Below, in pieces: positions 35,096-44,324 of a stretch of 64,000 nucleotides of DNA. The notes under the pieces are model-generated. The model saw nothing but the letters and a program-made list of their open reading frames with translations. It did no database searches and was not told where the DNA came from. Origin of the DNA: JAGVSR01 sp963742405 (lineage in GTDB: Bacteria > Pseudomonadota > Alphaproteobacteria > Rhizobiales > Hyphomicrobiaceae); assembly GCA_963742405.1 (NCBI GenBank), contig CAVUMB010000005.1, positions 620,001 through 684,000 of the forward strand. Direction: 5' to 3'. Position 1 is the stretch's first letter. Each line of letters begins with the position of its first letter. The position numbers and the translations under genes were made by a program.

Positions 35096-36049
35096 ATGGC
35101 AGTCGGCAAGATTGGATTGGCACTGGGCGGTGGTGCGGCGCGCGGATGGGCACACATCGGTGTCGTACGCGCGCTGACGGCCGCCGGCATCAAGCCCGAC
35201 ATCGTCGTTGGAACCTCGATCGGTGCCGTCGTCGGCGGCTGTCATGTCGCCAACCAGCTTGACGATCTGGAAGACTTCGCCCGCAGCCTCACCAAGCGCC
35301 GCGTTTTCGGCTACCTCGATTTCAACCTCGCCGGCACCGGGCTTATCTCCGGTCAAAAACTCTGCGAACGACTCGAGCGCCATTTGAGCGACAAGCGCAT
35401 CGAAGATCTGGACCGCCGCTTCACAGCCGTTGCTACCGAAATCGGTTCGGGCCACGAAGTCTGGCTGTCACGCGGCCGCCTCGTCGATGCGATCCGCGCC
35501 TCCTATGCGTTGCCGGGAATTTTCAAGCCCGTCAAAATCGACGGCCGCTGGCTCTTTGACGGCGCGCTCGTCAATCCCATTCCGGTGTCCGTCTGCCGGG
35601 CCCTTGGCGCCCGCTACGTGATTGCAGTCAACCTGAACTATGACATTTCCAGCCGCTCCGCAGCGGCCAACGCTATTGTCGAACATGACGAAAAAGACGA
35701 AGCACGCGAACGCGAAGAAGCCGCCGCTGGCGCGAAATCTGGCGTCGGTGCACGCTGGCTGCTAACGCGCCAGCTCTTCGGTCGCGGCGATAACGCTCCC
35801 GGAATCTCGACCGTCATGGTCGATGCTCTCAATATCGTTCAGGATCGAATTGCCCGTTCTCGTCTTGCCGGCGACCCGCCCGACGCCATGATCAGCCCGC
35901 GCCTGCAAGGCATCGGCCTGTTCGACTTTCACCGTGCCGAAGACTTGATCGCCCGCGGCGAATCCGCTGCCAGGCGCGAGGCCGAGGATATTGCTCGCGA
36001 GCTAAAATTACGCCGCGACGTCGATGCGCGACTGAACGCCCACGCCTGA
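35096..36049 (+). CDS. patatin-like phospholipase family protein (RssA-like)
   Basis: A 317-residue acyl hydrolase. The oxyanion glycines GLALGGGAARGWAHIGVVRA, nucleophile GTSIGAVVGG (serine) and the catalytic aspartate in LFDGALVNPIPV form the Ser-Asp dyad. ATG 35096 follows GGAG. The C-terminal region is acidic and coiled (HDEKDEAREREEAAA). Target lipid unknown. Followed by a convergent CBS gene. Confidence 0.93.
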   Translation: MAVGKIGLALGGGAARGWAHIGVVRALTAAGIKPDIVVGTSIGAVVGGCHVANQLDDLEDFARSLTKRRVFGYLDFNLAGTGLISGQKLCERLERHLSDKRIEDLDRRFTAVATEIGSGHEVWLSRGRLVDAIRASYALPGIFKPVKIDGRWLFDGALVNPIPVSVCRALGARYVIAVNLNYDISSRSAAANAIVEHDEKDEAREREEAAAGAKSGVGARWLLTRQLFGRGDNAPGISTVMVDALNIVQDRIARSRLAGDPPDAMISPRLQGIGLFDFHRAEDLIARGESAARREAEDIARELKLRRDVDARLNAHA

Positions 36050-36065
36050 GAAGCGCTAACTTCCC

Positions 36066-36497
36066 TCAGCCGGTCGCCAGATAATTGCGCATGGCGGAAA
36101 CTTCCATTTCCACCGTTGCCACGTGGTTTTTGACGACGTCGCCGATCGAGATGATGCCAACCAGCGAACCGTCTTCGACAACGGGAAGGTGACGGAACCG
36201 ACCCGCCGTCATCATCTCCATCGTCTCGTCGACCAGGCTCGTTTCGCTGCACGTAATGACATCGCGCGTCATGAATCTCGAAACCGGCATTTCGAGTGCG
36301 GCGACGCCGCGCTCCGCGATAGCGCGGACCACGTCTCGCTCTGATAAGATGCCGTCAACGGCACCATTGTCACCGACAACGACCACAGCACCGATTTTCC
36401 GTGCGGCGAGTTTCACAGTGACGTCCTGCAAAGTATGATCCGGCCGCACCGTTGTAACGGAGCGACCCTTACCTTTGAGAATGGTTGCGACGTTCAT
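36066..36497 (-). CDS. CBS-domain protein
   Basis: A 143-residue protein made of two tandem CBS motifs: MNVATILKGKGRSVTTVRPD with GAVDGILSERDVVRAIAERG, then FMTRDVITCSETSLVDETME with EDGSLVGIISIGDVVKNHV. CBS pairs bind adenosine nucleotides and regulate partners. Start at 36497 is the standard N-terminus; upstream codons to 36617 are non-coding. Partner unknown. Confidence 0.93.
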   Translation of the reverse strand: MNVATILKGKGRSVTTVRPDHTLQDVTVKLAARKIGAVVVVGDNGAVDGILSERDVVRAIAERGVAALEMPVSRFMTRDVITCSETSLVDETMEMMTAGRFRHLPVVEDGSLVGIISIGDVVKNHVATVEMEVSAMRNYLATG

Positions 36498-36685
36498 CGT
36501 GTCTTCTCCCGTCTGGTGCCGTTCGTTGACGAAGAGGAGTTCCAGAAGTGCACAAACTCGAGCGCTTCCAAATTGCTGGTGGCCCGAGCCCGAGCCGTCC
36601 GATAATCCCGGGGACAACGCGACGCTCTATATAACATTCCGAATGGTGGTCCAGAATGTCGCACGATTCAAGCGCAATTCTAATT

Positions 36686-37465
36686 CTAGTCCGGCTCAAT
36701 TTCATGCCGCGGTGCAATATCGAATAAACCGAACAACAGCAGCCCTGAGATATAGCCACCGACGTGAGCCTCCCATGCAATCGAATTTGAAGCGTTGATA
36801 TCGCCGAAGCCGACCATTGCAGCGACATTCATCACCACAAAAACCGCCGTAACGGCCAACAGCCGCTTGTCTCGCAGCGCAACACGAAGCGGCAGCAGTC
36901 GAACACTGGCCGGCGCTTCACTGAGCCGGCGCAATCCACCACCCGTATCCATCGCGCTGAAGAAAAAACGCATAACGCCACCCATCAGCCCGGCAATTGC
37001 ACCCGAGGCACCGATCATCGGCGCCATCAATCCCGGATTGAGTGCTACAAACGTTATTGCACCCGCCAACCCGGTCGCCAGAAAAAACAACAGCAGGCGT
37101 AATCCGCCGATCCGCTTTTCCAAAGCGCCCGCAAACGCCAGCAGTGATGCGCCGTTGAATGCTAGGTGCATCGCGTCGGCATGAACGAACATGTGGGTTA
37201 CGAACTCGGTATAAATCGCCGGGCTTCCACCTGGAAGATTTGCAGCCCCGCCCGCGAGGCGAGCGGGTATGAGGGCGAGCGCCAGAACGAAATCCGTGTC
37301 GGCCTCCGGATTGAGCGTTAACCGGTACGCCATGACGGCAAGCATGATCGCAAGCAGACTGAGCACCATCGGCGGCACGTTGAAGATCGGTTCGCGCGCC
37401 GGCTCAGCCGGATCAGGTTGGACGCTATCGCCGCTCTCGGGTCGTCCGTCGTTCACGATGGTCAA
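36686..37465 (-). CDS. rhomboid-family intramembrane serine protease
   Basis: A 259-residue membrane protease with six helices. The catalytic serine is in MIGASGAIAGLMGG and the histidine in WEAHVGGYISGL; the HMFVHADAMHLAFNG segment is the conserved second helix. I place the start at TTG 37465 because GAGGAGGGG lies five to seven bases ahead; a GTG nine bases later is possible. The nominal longer frame to 37711 encodes a basic, cysteine-bearing leader without support. Confidence 0.88.
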   Translation of the reverse strand: MTIVNDGRPESGDSVQPDPAEPAREPIFNVPPMVLSLLAIMLAVMAYRLTLNPEADTDFVLALALIPARLAGGAANLPGGSPAIYTEFVTHMFVHADAMHLAFNGASLLAFAGALEKRIGGLRLLLFFLATGLAGAITFVALNPGLMAPMIGASGAIAGLMGGVMRFFFSAMDTGGGLRRLSEAPASVRLLPLRVALRDKRLLAVTAVFVVMNVAAMVGFGDINASNSIAWEAHVGGYISGLLLFGLFDIAPRHEIEPD

Positions 37466-37739
37466 TGTCCCCTCCTCAGGGCTTGGCCGGAAAAAACACC
37501 GATGCTGCGCTGCGATAACGCCACGATGGCTGCCGCACCGACGTTGGGCAACCCAAAAACCAAGACCCCGTCTGACGCAATTCCATCGCCGCTTCTTATA
37601 GATGAACGCTGGCCAGTCCGCTTGGAGGGGCCACGCTGGCACAAATGCTGCGATCCCGGCGTTAGCACGTGCGGGTCGGCCCGGGCGTAGTCCCAAACGT
37701 CCCCGCCGCATCAGGGCGGGATACGATCAATGGCCAAAA

Positions 37740-38393
37740 ATGAGACATAAGACGTCCCAGTCCCTGTACGCCTATTGGAATACTCTGCGCGGCAGCCGGG
37801 TGGCCCCGCGCCGTTTCGAAATTGAACCCGCCAGCCTGGGCGAAGCACTCCCCGATACGTTCATTCTCGAACGACAAGATCAGACCACCTTCCCCTATCG
37901 TCTCGCAGGAACCAGGCTCTGCGAGCGCTTCCGCACAGAATTTCGTGGCCGCAACTTCCTCGCCGGTTGGAGTGCGGCCGACAGCCTGATACTGCGCGAC
38001 CGCTTGAATACCATTTCGATGCACGGCGGCGTCAGTCTCCTCGTGGCACAAGCCAATAGCGCCGGCGGCAAGACACTCCAGGTCGAAATCCTGATCCTCC
38101 CGCTCATCCACGGCCCCGACGTCGCCGACCGCTTCCTCGGGGTCGTAAGCGCGCTGGAACTGCCCGACTGGCTCACTTTCGATCCGCTCTGCAACATGCG
38201 TATCTTGGCAGAAGAAACGATCTGGCCCGATGGTCGACCCAGCGCCGCCGAAGCCGTCACGATTGATGACCGGCAGACACCGTTTCTGCCCCAGGTTCGT
38301 CACGCCCGCATTGTCCGTTCGAAGCGTCGCCAATTTCGAGTTTTTGAAGGCGGGCTCAGCGGCGCCCCCCAAGATCCGCCACTGGAATCCTGA
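37740..38393 (+). CDS. PAS-domain protein (PAS_5 type)
   Basis: A 217-residue soluble protein of the alphaproteobacterial PAS_5 family. ATG 37740 gives MRHKTSQSLYAYWNTLRGSR, then RFEIEPASLGEALPDTFILE and TFPYRLAGTRLCERFRTEFR, the usual signature; VEILILPLIHGPDVADRFLG follows. No output domain is attached. It is followed on the same strand by the PilZ gene and the LapG-like protease gene, so a sensory role in surface behaviour is plausible. Confidence 0.84.
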   Translation: MRHKTSQSLYAYWNTLRGSRVAPRRFEIEPASLGEALPDTFILERQDQTTFPYRLAGTRLCERFRTEFRGRNFLAGWSAADSLILRDRLNTISMHGGVSLLVAQANSAGGKTLQVEILILPLIHGPDVADRFLGVVSALELPDWLTFDPLCNMRILAEETIWPDGRPSAAEAVTIDDRQTPFLPQVRHARIVRSKRRQFRVFEGGLSGAPQDPPLES

Positions 38394-38570
38394 AGCCCAG
38401 CACCCGGCCGCCGTTCCGACCCGCTGCATGTCCACTTTCGGGATGGCTTTAGTCGTTCATTAACGGGCTCCGCCCCATAGTCGTCCTGTATTCGCCCGGA
38501 TACCTGCACCTTCCAGGTGTTGGATCTCGATCCGGATCAGTTCCGCAGGTTGCCTATCGGGCCAACGAGC

Positions 38571-39197
38571 ATGTCCATCGCGTTTCAGGCTCTCAAGGAA
38601 ACCGCCGTCCTTAGAGCCCATCCATCGACTGATCATCGCCGCCACCGTCGCGTGGCCGTGACGCTGCTCGGCCGCTTCATGCGCGCCAACAGAAACGAGT
38701 ACCCCTGTAAACTGAACGACATTTCCGTCGGCGGCGCTGCCATCAATTCTCCGGTTGCGGTGGAAGAAGGCGAGCGCATCGTCGTTTACTTTGATCACAT
38801 CGGCGGCCTCGAAGGCAGTGTCGTACGCGTGTTCGAGGGTGGTTTTGCCATGTCGTTCAAGATCACCGCGCACAAGCGCGAAAAACTGGCAGCGCAACTC
38901 ACCTGGCTTGTGAACCGCGACTTCCTCACCGGCATCGATCAGCGCCGCCACGATCGCTATCCGGCCACCGGACAAGCAAAATCTGTTGTGCTCGACAACG
39001 GGCAAACAATCCACTGCGACGTCCTCGACGTCTCGATCTCGGGCGCATCTTTAAAGATGGAACCGCGTCCGCCGGTGGGCACCGGCTTGACGCTTGGCCG
39101 CCTGCGCGGGCGCGTGATGCGCCATCACGGGCACGGCGTTGGCATCTCGTTTATCGACATTCAGGAACCGGAGGCTCTGCGCCGGCATTTCATGTGA
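38571..39197 (+). CDS. tandem PilZ-domain protein
   Basis: A 208-residue c-di-GMP receptor candidate with two PilZ domains. Domain 1 has the RxxxR box in DHRRHRRVAVTLLGRF and the NDISVGGAAIN loop; domain 2 has DQRRHDRYPATGQAKS and LDVSISGASLKME. Both half motifs (RxxxR and D/NxSxxG) are intact in both copies, so two binding sites are possible. No signal peptide. Between the PAS gene and the LapG-like protease gene. Confidence 0.9.
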   Translation: MSIAFQALKETAVLRAHPSTDHRRHRRVAVTLLGRFMRANRNEYPCKLNDISVGGAAINSPVAVEEGERIVVYFDHIGGLEGSVVRVFEGGFAMSFKITAHKREKLAAQLTWLVNRDFLTGIDQRRHDRYPATGQAKSVVLDNGQTIHCDVLDVSISGASLKMEPRPPVGTGLTLGRLRGRVMRHHGHGVGISFIDIQEPEALRRHFM

Positions 39198-39336
39198 CGG
39201 AGCAGAGCAAAAGGGACATGCGGACACACGAACGGGCGCGGCAGAAAGATAAAGTTTTACGAAAATGCCGGGCTTCGAATTCAGGGGACAACGACGAATT
39301 TACGCTAGTGTAAAGCGATTAGTACGGGGTTATCGC

Positions 39337-39978
39337 ATGAAGTGCGTTTCAGTAATCGTCGCTGGTGCCGCGCTAGGCGCCTTGATCGCTCAACCGGCCG
39401 CGGCCGAAACAGCGATGAAAACCACAATGTCCGAACGTGCCGCCTACATGCGCGTATACGGCTCGTCACAGCCCCCGTACGGCTTTGTCCGTTTTTGCGA
39501 ACAGAGCCCTCAGTACTGCGTTCAGCGCGGCAATGGCAGTCGCTTTGAGGCGACGCCGGAAAGCCTGAGTGACCTTGACGAGGTCAACCGCCTGGTCAAC
39601 CGCTCCGTAGAGCCGGCGACCGATATCGAAATTTATGGTGTCAGCGAATACTGGACGCTCCCGGGCACCAAGGGCGACTGCGAAGATTATGCTCTCCTCA
39701 AGCAAAAAATTCTGGTCGGCCGCGGTTGGCCTTCAAGTTCTCTTCTGCTCACTGTCGTACGCGATGAAAAAGGCGAAGGCCACGCGGTGTTGACCGCCCG
39801 GACCAGTCAGGGCGATTTCGTGCTCGATAACAAGAGCGACGATGTCCGACTGTGGTCGCGGTCGAACTACCAATTCGTGATGCGCCAGTCCTATCTCGAT
39901 CCGAAAGTCTGGGTGTCGCTTGACCCGCAGGATGCCGGCGTGCCCTCTTCTCTGGCCGGCGTCCAGAACGACCGCTGA
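39337..39978 (+). CDS. periplasmic transglutaminase-like cysteine protease (BTLCP/LapG family)
   Basis: A 213-residue exported protease. ATG 39337 gives MKCVSVIVAGAALGALIAQP, a signal peptide ending near AAAE. The Cys-His-Asp triad is KGDCEDYALLKQ, GEGHAVLTA and FVLDNKSDDV. LapG, the family's best-known member, cuts an adhesin under c-di-GMP control through LapD. Here the neighbours are PAS and tandem PilZ genes; lapD and a large adhesin are not in the window. Ended by a terminator at 39998. Confidence 0.9.
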   Translation: MKCVSVIVAGAALGALIAQPAAAETAMKTTMSERAAYMRVYGSSQPPYGFVRFCEQSPQYCVQRGNGSRFEATPESLSDLDEVNRLVNRSVEPATDIEIYGVSEYWTLPGTKGDCEDYALLKQKILVGRGWPSSSLLLTVVRDEKGEGHAVLTARTSQGDFVLDNKSDDVRLWSRSNYQFVMRQSYLDPKVWVSLDPQDAGVPSSLAGVQNDR

Positions 39979-39997
39979 TCCAACCTTTGAAAAATAG

Positions 39998-40027
39998 AAG
40001 CCGGACGCATTGCGCGCCCGGCTTTTT
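39998..40027 (+). terminator. rho-independent terminator of the LapG-like gene
   Basis: Hairpin AGCCGG..CCGGCT with inner CGC/GCG pairing and a following run of five T. It lies 20 bases after the stop at 39978 and faces the convergent carbonic anhydrase gene. Confidence 0.8.
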
Positions 40028-40046
40028 GATTGGCGCCGCCCGACCG

Positions 40047-40577
40047 TCAGGTTTGCGCCGCTAGACCTGCAACATAGCGCTTCCAGTTCGCCACATAGCG
40101 CGCAGCGCTCGCCTTCAGCCGCTCACTCTCCTCTTCGCTAAGCTCGCGCACCACTTTCCCCGGCGAACCTAAAACCATGGACCTCGGCGGAAATTCCTTG
40201 CCCTCGGTGATCAGTGTATTGGCGCCGATCAGGCAGCCCTCTCCAATCCTGGCGCCATTGAGGATAATCGAGCCGATACCGATCAGGCTGCCGCTGCCGA
40301 TGGTGCAGCCATGCAGCATGACCATGTGGCCGATGGTGCAATCCGAACCGATCTCCAGCGGGAACCCGGGATCGGTATGCAGCACGCATCCATCCTGGAC
40401 GTTGGATCGTGCGCCGACCCGGATCAATTCGTTGTCACCGCGCAGGACCGCGCCGAACCAGACGCTCGCGTCCTCACAAAGCTCCACCTTGCCGAGCGCT
40501 ACCGCATTGGGCGCGACCCACGCGCGATCTCCTCCGGGCATCACCACCGATGCCTCTCCCAGACGGTAGATGGACAT
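40047..40577 (-). CDS. gamma-carbonic anhydrase family protein
   Basis: A 176-residue left-handed beta-helix protein. Hexapeptide repeats run through the middle, with zinc-type histidines in CVLHTDPGFPLEIG, GHMVMLHGCTIG, and the arginine/aspartate in FGAVLRGDNELIRVGARSNV. Length and C-terminal helix (RYVANWKRYVAGL) fit the YrdA/PaaY group. Carbonic anhydrase activity is family inference. Last gene of cysE-DUF3126-gammaCA. Confidence 0.92.
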   Translation of the reverse strand: MSIYRLGEASVVMPGGDRAWVAPNAVALGKVELCEDASVWFGAVLRGDNELIRVGARSNVQDGCVLHTDPGFPLEIGSDCTIGHMVMLHGCTIGSGSLIGIGSIILNGARIGEGCLIGANTLITEGKEFPPRSMVLGSPGKVVRELSEEESERLKASAARYVANWKRYVAGLAAQT

Positions 40578-40597
40578 CCGCTCCCCTGCCCCGTGCC

Positions 40598-40813
40598 TTA
40601 GACTTCTTCCAGATCGACGTCGAGAATGGCCATCTGGAACTGGTAGGAAACTTCCCCGTCTTCATCTTCGCGGAACAGGACGGCAACAAAGTCTTCGCCG
40701 ATATACACTTCCGCACTGTCGTCCTTTTTGGGCCGCGCGCGTATCGACAGATTTTTCGTTCCAAACGTCTTGCGTAGGAAGGCTTCGACCTTCGCAATCT
40801 CTTCTTTCTTCAC
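40598..40813 (-). CDS. DUF3126 family protein
   Basis: A 71-residue cytoplasmic protein that starts at GTG 40813, following GGAGAAGAGAC; the earlier frame to 40897 is not supported. Sequence MKKEEIAKVEAFLRKTFGTK, then ARPKKDDSAEVYIGEDFVAV and a highly acidic end. This small family is restricted to alphaproteobacteria and found by cysE; function unknown. Confidence 0.85.
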   Translation of the reverse strand: MKKEEIAKVEAFLRKTFGTKNLSIRARPKKDDSAEVYIGEDFVAVLFREDEDGEVSYQFQMAILDVDLEEV

Positions 40814-40868
40814 GTCTCTTCTCCGATTGTGTTCTGAAGCGTAGAAGGCGCTGCGCGAACGCAGCGGC

Positions 40869-41768
40869 TCACAACATGCTGTAGTCGTCAGGTCCAAAAT
40901 AATCGGTCCCGAGCATCATTTGATCCATCGACCGGGCCGGTTCGGCGCAACTGACCCGACCGACAACCTTGGCCGGCACGCCGGCCACAGTCATGTTCGG
41001 CGGCACGTCCTGCAACACCACGCTGCCCGCCGCCACCAGGGCGCAGTTGCCGACGTGTATGTTGCCAAGCACCTTCGCTCCCGCACCGATCAATACCCCG
41101 GCGCCGATCTTCGGATGCCGGTCGCCGATCGACTTGCCGCTGCCGCCGAGCGTTACGGCATGCAGGAACGAGCAATTGTCCCCGACCACGGCTGTTTCGC
41201 CGACGACGAACCCGGTCGCATGGTCAAGCATGATGCCACGGCCAAAGCGAGCGGCCGGATGAATATCGGTGGCGAAAATCTTCGACGATTGGCTTTGCAG
41301 ATAAAGGGCAAAATCCTTCCGCCCTTGCCGCCAAAGTTCATGCGCGAACCGGTGTGTGACGAGTGCGTGAAACCCCTTGAAAAACAGCAGCGGCTCCAGA
41401 TACCGGTTGCAGGCGGGGTCCCGGTCATAGACCGCCGCAAGATCGGCGCGGATTGCCAGCGACAGGTCGGGCTGGCTCAACAGGACGTCCTGGAACGTGC
41501 TCAGGATGAGACCCGCGTCGACGTCGGAATGATTGAGCCTTTGCGCGACCCGGTAGGCGATCGCATCTTCCAGCCGATTGTGATTGACGACGGTCGCGAA
41601 AACGAACCCCGTCAACGCCGGCTCACCAGCCATGGCCGACTGCGCTTCGCCGAGCACCTGCTCCCACACCGCATCGGCCGGCGAGACAGTCCCCGTGGGT
41701 CTCGGCTTCGGCTTGACGCCGCCACGCGTCGAAGCGCTGTCGGCGTTCTGGGGTCGGGAAGCGGACAT
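40869..41768 (-). CDS. cysE: serine O-acetyltransferase
   Basis: First enzyme of cysteine synthesis, acetylating serine with acetyl-CoA. The N-terminal helical part (FVFATVVNHNRLEDAIAYRV, PDLSLAIRADLAAVYDRDPA) and the beta-helix with the catalytic His-Asp in DIHPAARFGRGIMLDHATGF and GDRHPKIGAGVLIGAGAKVL are complete. Length 299 is slightly long because of the N-terminus. Heads a three-gene unit. Confidence 0.96.
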   Translation of the reverse strand: MSASRPQNADSASTRGGVKPKPRPTGTVSPADAVWEQVLGEAQSAMAGEPALTGFVFATVVNHNRLEDAIAYRVAQRLNHSDVDAGLILSTFQDVLLSQPDLSLAIRADLAAVYDRDPACNRYLEPLLFFKGFHALVTHRFAHELWRQGRKDFALYLQSQSSKIFATDIHPAARFGRGIMLDHATGFVVGETAVVGDNCSFLHAVTLGGSGKSIGDRHPKIGAGVLIGAGAKVLGNIHVGNCALVAAGSVVLQDVPPNMTVAGVPAKVVGRVSCAEPARSMDQMMLGTDYFGPDDYSML

Positions 41769-41928
41769 GATGCGCCAGTCCTTGGAACGTGGAGCGAAAC
41801 CGGGTAACCGGCGCCAGCCGGAGCGTCAATCTAAACCTCCGCAGCGATGAAGGGAATGAGCGCAAAGGATTTGAGTTGCAGGACATACACAGCCACGACG
41901 CGCTAGCCTCGCGACCAGACGGCTGGTT

Positions 41929-41939
41929 GTTACCGTAAC
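41929..41939. promoter_or_regulatory. palindrome GTTACCGTAAC upstream of the enoyl-CoA hydratase operon
   Basis: A perfect 11-base palindrome 53 bases before the start at 41992. Its core TTACCGTAA recurs in a palindrome at 61801. Reads as a small dimeric-repressor site; no regulator assigned. Confidence 0.35.
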
Positions 41940-41991
41940 CGAGCGGCTTTAGAAGCCGGAAGTCACCCGCCGTGCTGGCCAAGGATAAAAC

Positions 41992-42786
41992 ATGACCGTT
42001 GATCAGATACCCGACATCCGGTTGCAGCACGACGGGGCACTGGCCCGTCTCATCCTCGACAATCCGGCTCGGCTCAATGCGTTGACCGCCAAGATGTGGG
42101 CCGCCGTCCCGCACCTGATCGCCGCCGCCGATGCCGATCCGGCGATCCGCGTCATTGTGTTGAGCGGGGCTGGCGGCAAGGCCTTCTCCGCCGGCGCCGA
42201 CATCTCGGAATTCGACAGCGCCCGCACCGGCAAGGCGGTCGAAACCTACGATGCTCTCAACCACGCAGCATTCGACGCCTTGCTCGACGCCAAAAAACCG
42301 ACCATCGCCATGATCGACGGATTCTGCCTAGGCGGTGGCCTTGGGATAGCGGCTTGCTGCGATCTGAGGCTCGCCAGCGAAACGGCGACCTTTGCCATCC
42401 CGGCCGCCAAACTGGGTCTGGGCTATCATCCCCGCTGGGTGCGCACGTTGCTGACGCTCGCTCCTCCGCCCGCCGTCAAGGAACTTTTGTTTACCGGACG
42501 CCGGTACTCCGCCGCCGAGGCACGCGCCATGGGTCTCGTCAACCGCGTGTGTTCGTCAGCCGAACTCGAAGACGAAACTCGCACGCTCGCCGCTACGATC
42601 GCCGCCAACGCGCCGCTGACGATCCACGCCGCCAAAGCCGCCATCGACGAACTGACACTCAAGCCAGAAACCGCTGACATCGCACGCCTCGAAGCGCTCG
42701 TGAAGCTCTGCTTCGACAGCGCCGATTATGCCGAGGGGCGCCGCGCGTTCGGCGAGAGACGCCAGCCTCTCTTCAAGGGGAAGTGA
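41992..42786 (+). CDS. enoyl-CoA hydratase/isomerase family protein
   Basis: A 264-residue crotonase-fold protein. The CoA and oxyanion parts are normal (AFSAGADISEFDSARTGKAV; MIDGFCLGGGLGIAACCDLR). The two glutamates that act in true hydratases are not at their places: the stretch reads FAIPAAKLGLGYHPRWVRTL where FGxPE and EAGxxxR are usual. It may therefore be an isomerase, a thioesterase or another crotonase activity. Two bases separate it from the deacetylase gene. Confidence 0.85.
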   Translation: MTVDQIPDIRLQHDGALARLILDNPARLNALTAKMWAAVPHLIAAADADPAIRVIVLSGAGGKAFSAGADISEFDSARTGKAVETYDALNHAAFDALLDAKKPTIAMIDGFCLGGGLGIAACCDLRLASETATFAIPAAKLGLGYHPRWVRTLLTLAPPPAVKELLFTGRRYSAAEARAMGLVNRVCSSAELEDETRTLAATIAANAPLTIHAAKAAIDELTLKPETADIARLEALVKLCFDSADYAEGRRAFGERRQPLFKGK

Positions 42787-42787
42787 T

Positions 42788-43831
42788 GTGATCCGTCGTG
42801 GCCTCGCCGTCCTTCTGTGCACGCAAATGACCGCCGCCCCAACACTCGCCGGCGATCGCGCCGGCCTCCAGAACCGCTGCTGGTCTGCGGCCGCACTGTC
42901 GGGTACGCCCAACGAAAAAAAGATCGTCAAAGGCATCAAGACGTTCGACGCGCCGCCCCCGGCTACAGCGCTCGAGCCGTCAACGCCCGTGCCCATGGCG
43001 TGGCGCGGCGCCGTGCGGCGGGTAAAATTGCCGCCTGGAAAAAAGCTGATCGCTCTCACGTTCGATATGTGTGAACTGCCCGGCGAAGTGACGGGATACG
43101 ACGCCCAACTCGTTGACTACCTGCGCGCCAACAGCATCAAGGCGACGTTTTTTGCCGGCGGCAAATGGATGCGCTCTCACGCGGAACGCACAAAGCAACT
43201 GATGGCCGATCCGCTCTTCGAAATCGGCAACCACGCCGAGGCCCATCGCAATCTTCGACTTCTCTCGGGGCAGGCTCTGGCAGACGAAATCGAGGGGCCC
43301 CAACGCGCCTACGAAATTCAGCGTGCACAACAGCGTACGCACCAGTGCGTCGCCGATGATCCAGCGTTCGATACCATCCCGCCCCGCATCAGCCTGTTTC
43401 GCTTTCCCTTTGGCGCCTGCAACCAGGCCGCCCTCGATGCCGTGAACGACGCGGGATTAGTAGCGATCCAGTGGGATGTCTCGACGGGAGATCCGGTACC
43501 GGCCCAATCTGCGGCAGCGATTGCCGACGCGATCCTGCAGGCCAAGCCCGGCGCCATCATCATTGGGCACGGCAACGGCCGCGGCTTTCACACGTCAGAA
43601 GCGCTCGCCATCGCCATTCCGAAAATGCAAGCCAAGGGCTTCGACTTCGTCACCGTTTCCGAGCTTCTCGCCCAAGGAACGCCTGAAATTTCCGCCACAT
43701 GCTACGACAGACGCCCGGGAGACACGGACCGATACGACACGTTCTTTAGACCGCACCCGCCCCACGTCGACATCAAACTTGATAAAGAGCACGCGGAGAA
43801 GCCGAATGAGCCAGCCGTCCCAGCCCGTTGA
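42788..43831 (+). CDS. exported polysaccharide deacetylase (NodB-like)
   Basis: A 347-residue NodB-domain protein. Translation starts at GTG 42788, two bases after the upstream stop and behind AAGGGGAAG, giving MIRRGLAVLLCTQMTAAPTL, a signal peptide. Motif 1 is LIALTFDMCELPGE (the usual second aspartate is replaced by methionine), motif 2 is FEIGNHAEAHRNL (the usual HSxxH has a variant serine), motif 3 is FRFPFGACNQAAL (RPPYG variant). Metal binding could be altered. A 26-base overlap with the GNAT gene implies co-translation. Confidence 0.87.
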   Translation: MIRRGLAVLLCTQMTAAPTLAGDRAGLQNRCWSAAALSGTPNEKKIVKGIKTFDAPPPATALEPSTPVPMAWRGAVRRVKLPPGKKLIALTFDMCELPGEVTGYDAQLVDYLRANSIKATFFAGGKWMRSHAERTKQLMADPLFEIGNHAEAHRNLRLLSGQALADEIEGPQRAYEIQRAQQRTHQCVADDPAFDTIPPRISLFRFPFGACNQAALDAVNDAGLVAIQWDVSTGDPVPAQSAAAIADAILQAKPGAIIIGHGNGRGFHTSEALAIAIPKMQAKGFDFVTVSELLAQGTPEISATCYDRRPGDTDRYDTFFRPHPPHVDIKLDKEHAEKPNEPAVPAR

Positions 43832-44324
43832 GCGCTACGAGACGGAACTGTTTTCCGGTGGCCGAACCGAACTCTCACTGCGTGGCCTTCCGCCTGGCGA
43901 ACCCCAGCGGCTTGGACCAATCTTCGCTGCCATCGATCCTTGGGCTCGGCTTGGATACAAGGCCGATGCCCTCTCCGCCTACCTAGGCACCCTGGAAAAA
44001 AGCGCGCCACGCTACGCCATCATGATCGGTAACGAAGTTGCCGGCGTGGCAGGCATTCGGCTTAACTGGCTGCGCGGTCCCTACGTGCAGTTCCTCGGCA
44101 TCCTGCCGCAATATCAGAAGCACAAACTGGGCACCGCATTTCTCGCCTGGCTGGTTCACGAGGCGCGCCGCCACGGCGAACAGAACGTGTGGGTGCTGGC
44201 GTCCACGTTCAACGCCGATGCGCTGCGCTTCTATGAAGCCAACGGCTTCGAACGCACCGGCGAACTTGCCGATCTCGTGTCTCCCGGCACGGCCGAATAT
44301 TTGTTGCGCCGCAAGCTGACCTGA
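43806..44324 (+). CDS. GNAT-family N-acetyltransferase
   Basis: A 172-residue acetyltransferase. It starts MSQPSQPVERYETELFSGGR inside the end of the deacetylase gene. The acetyl-CoA strand-loop-helix is FLGILPQYQKHKLGTAFLAW with the Q/RxxGxG/A variation, and NVWVLASTFNADALRFYEAN is the motif-B helix. Target unknown. Third gene of the operon. Confidence 0.88.
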   Translation: MSQPSQPVERYETELFSGGRTELSLRGLPPGEPQRLGPIFAAIDPWARLGYKADALSAYLGTLEKSAPRYAIMIGNEVAGVAGIRLNWLRGPYVQFLGILPQYQKHKLGTAFLAWLVHEARRHGEQNVWVLASTFNADALRFYEANGFERTGELADLVSPGTAEYLLRRKLT

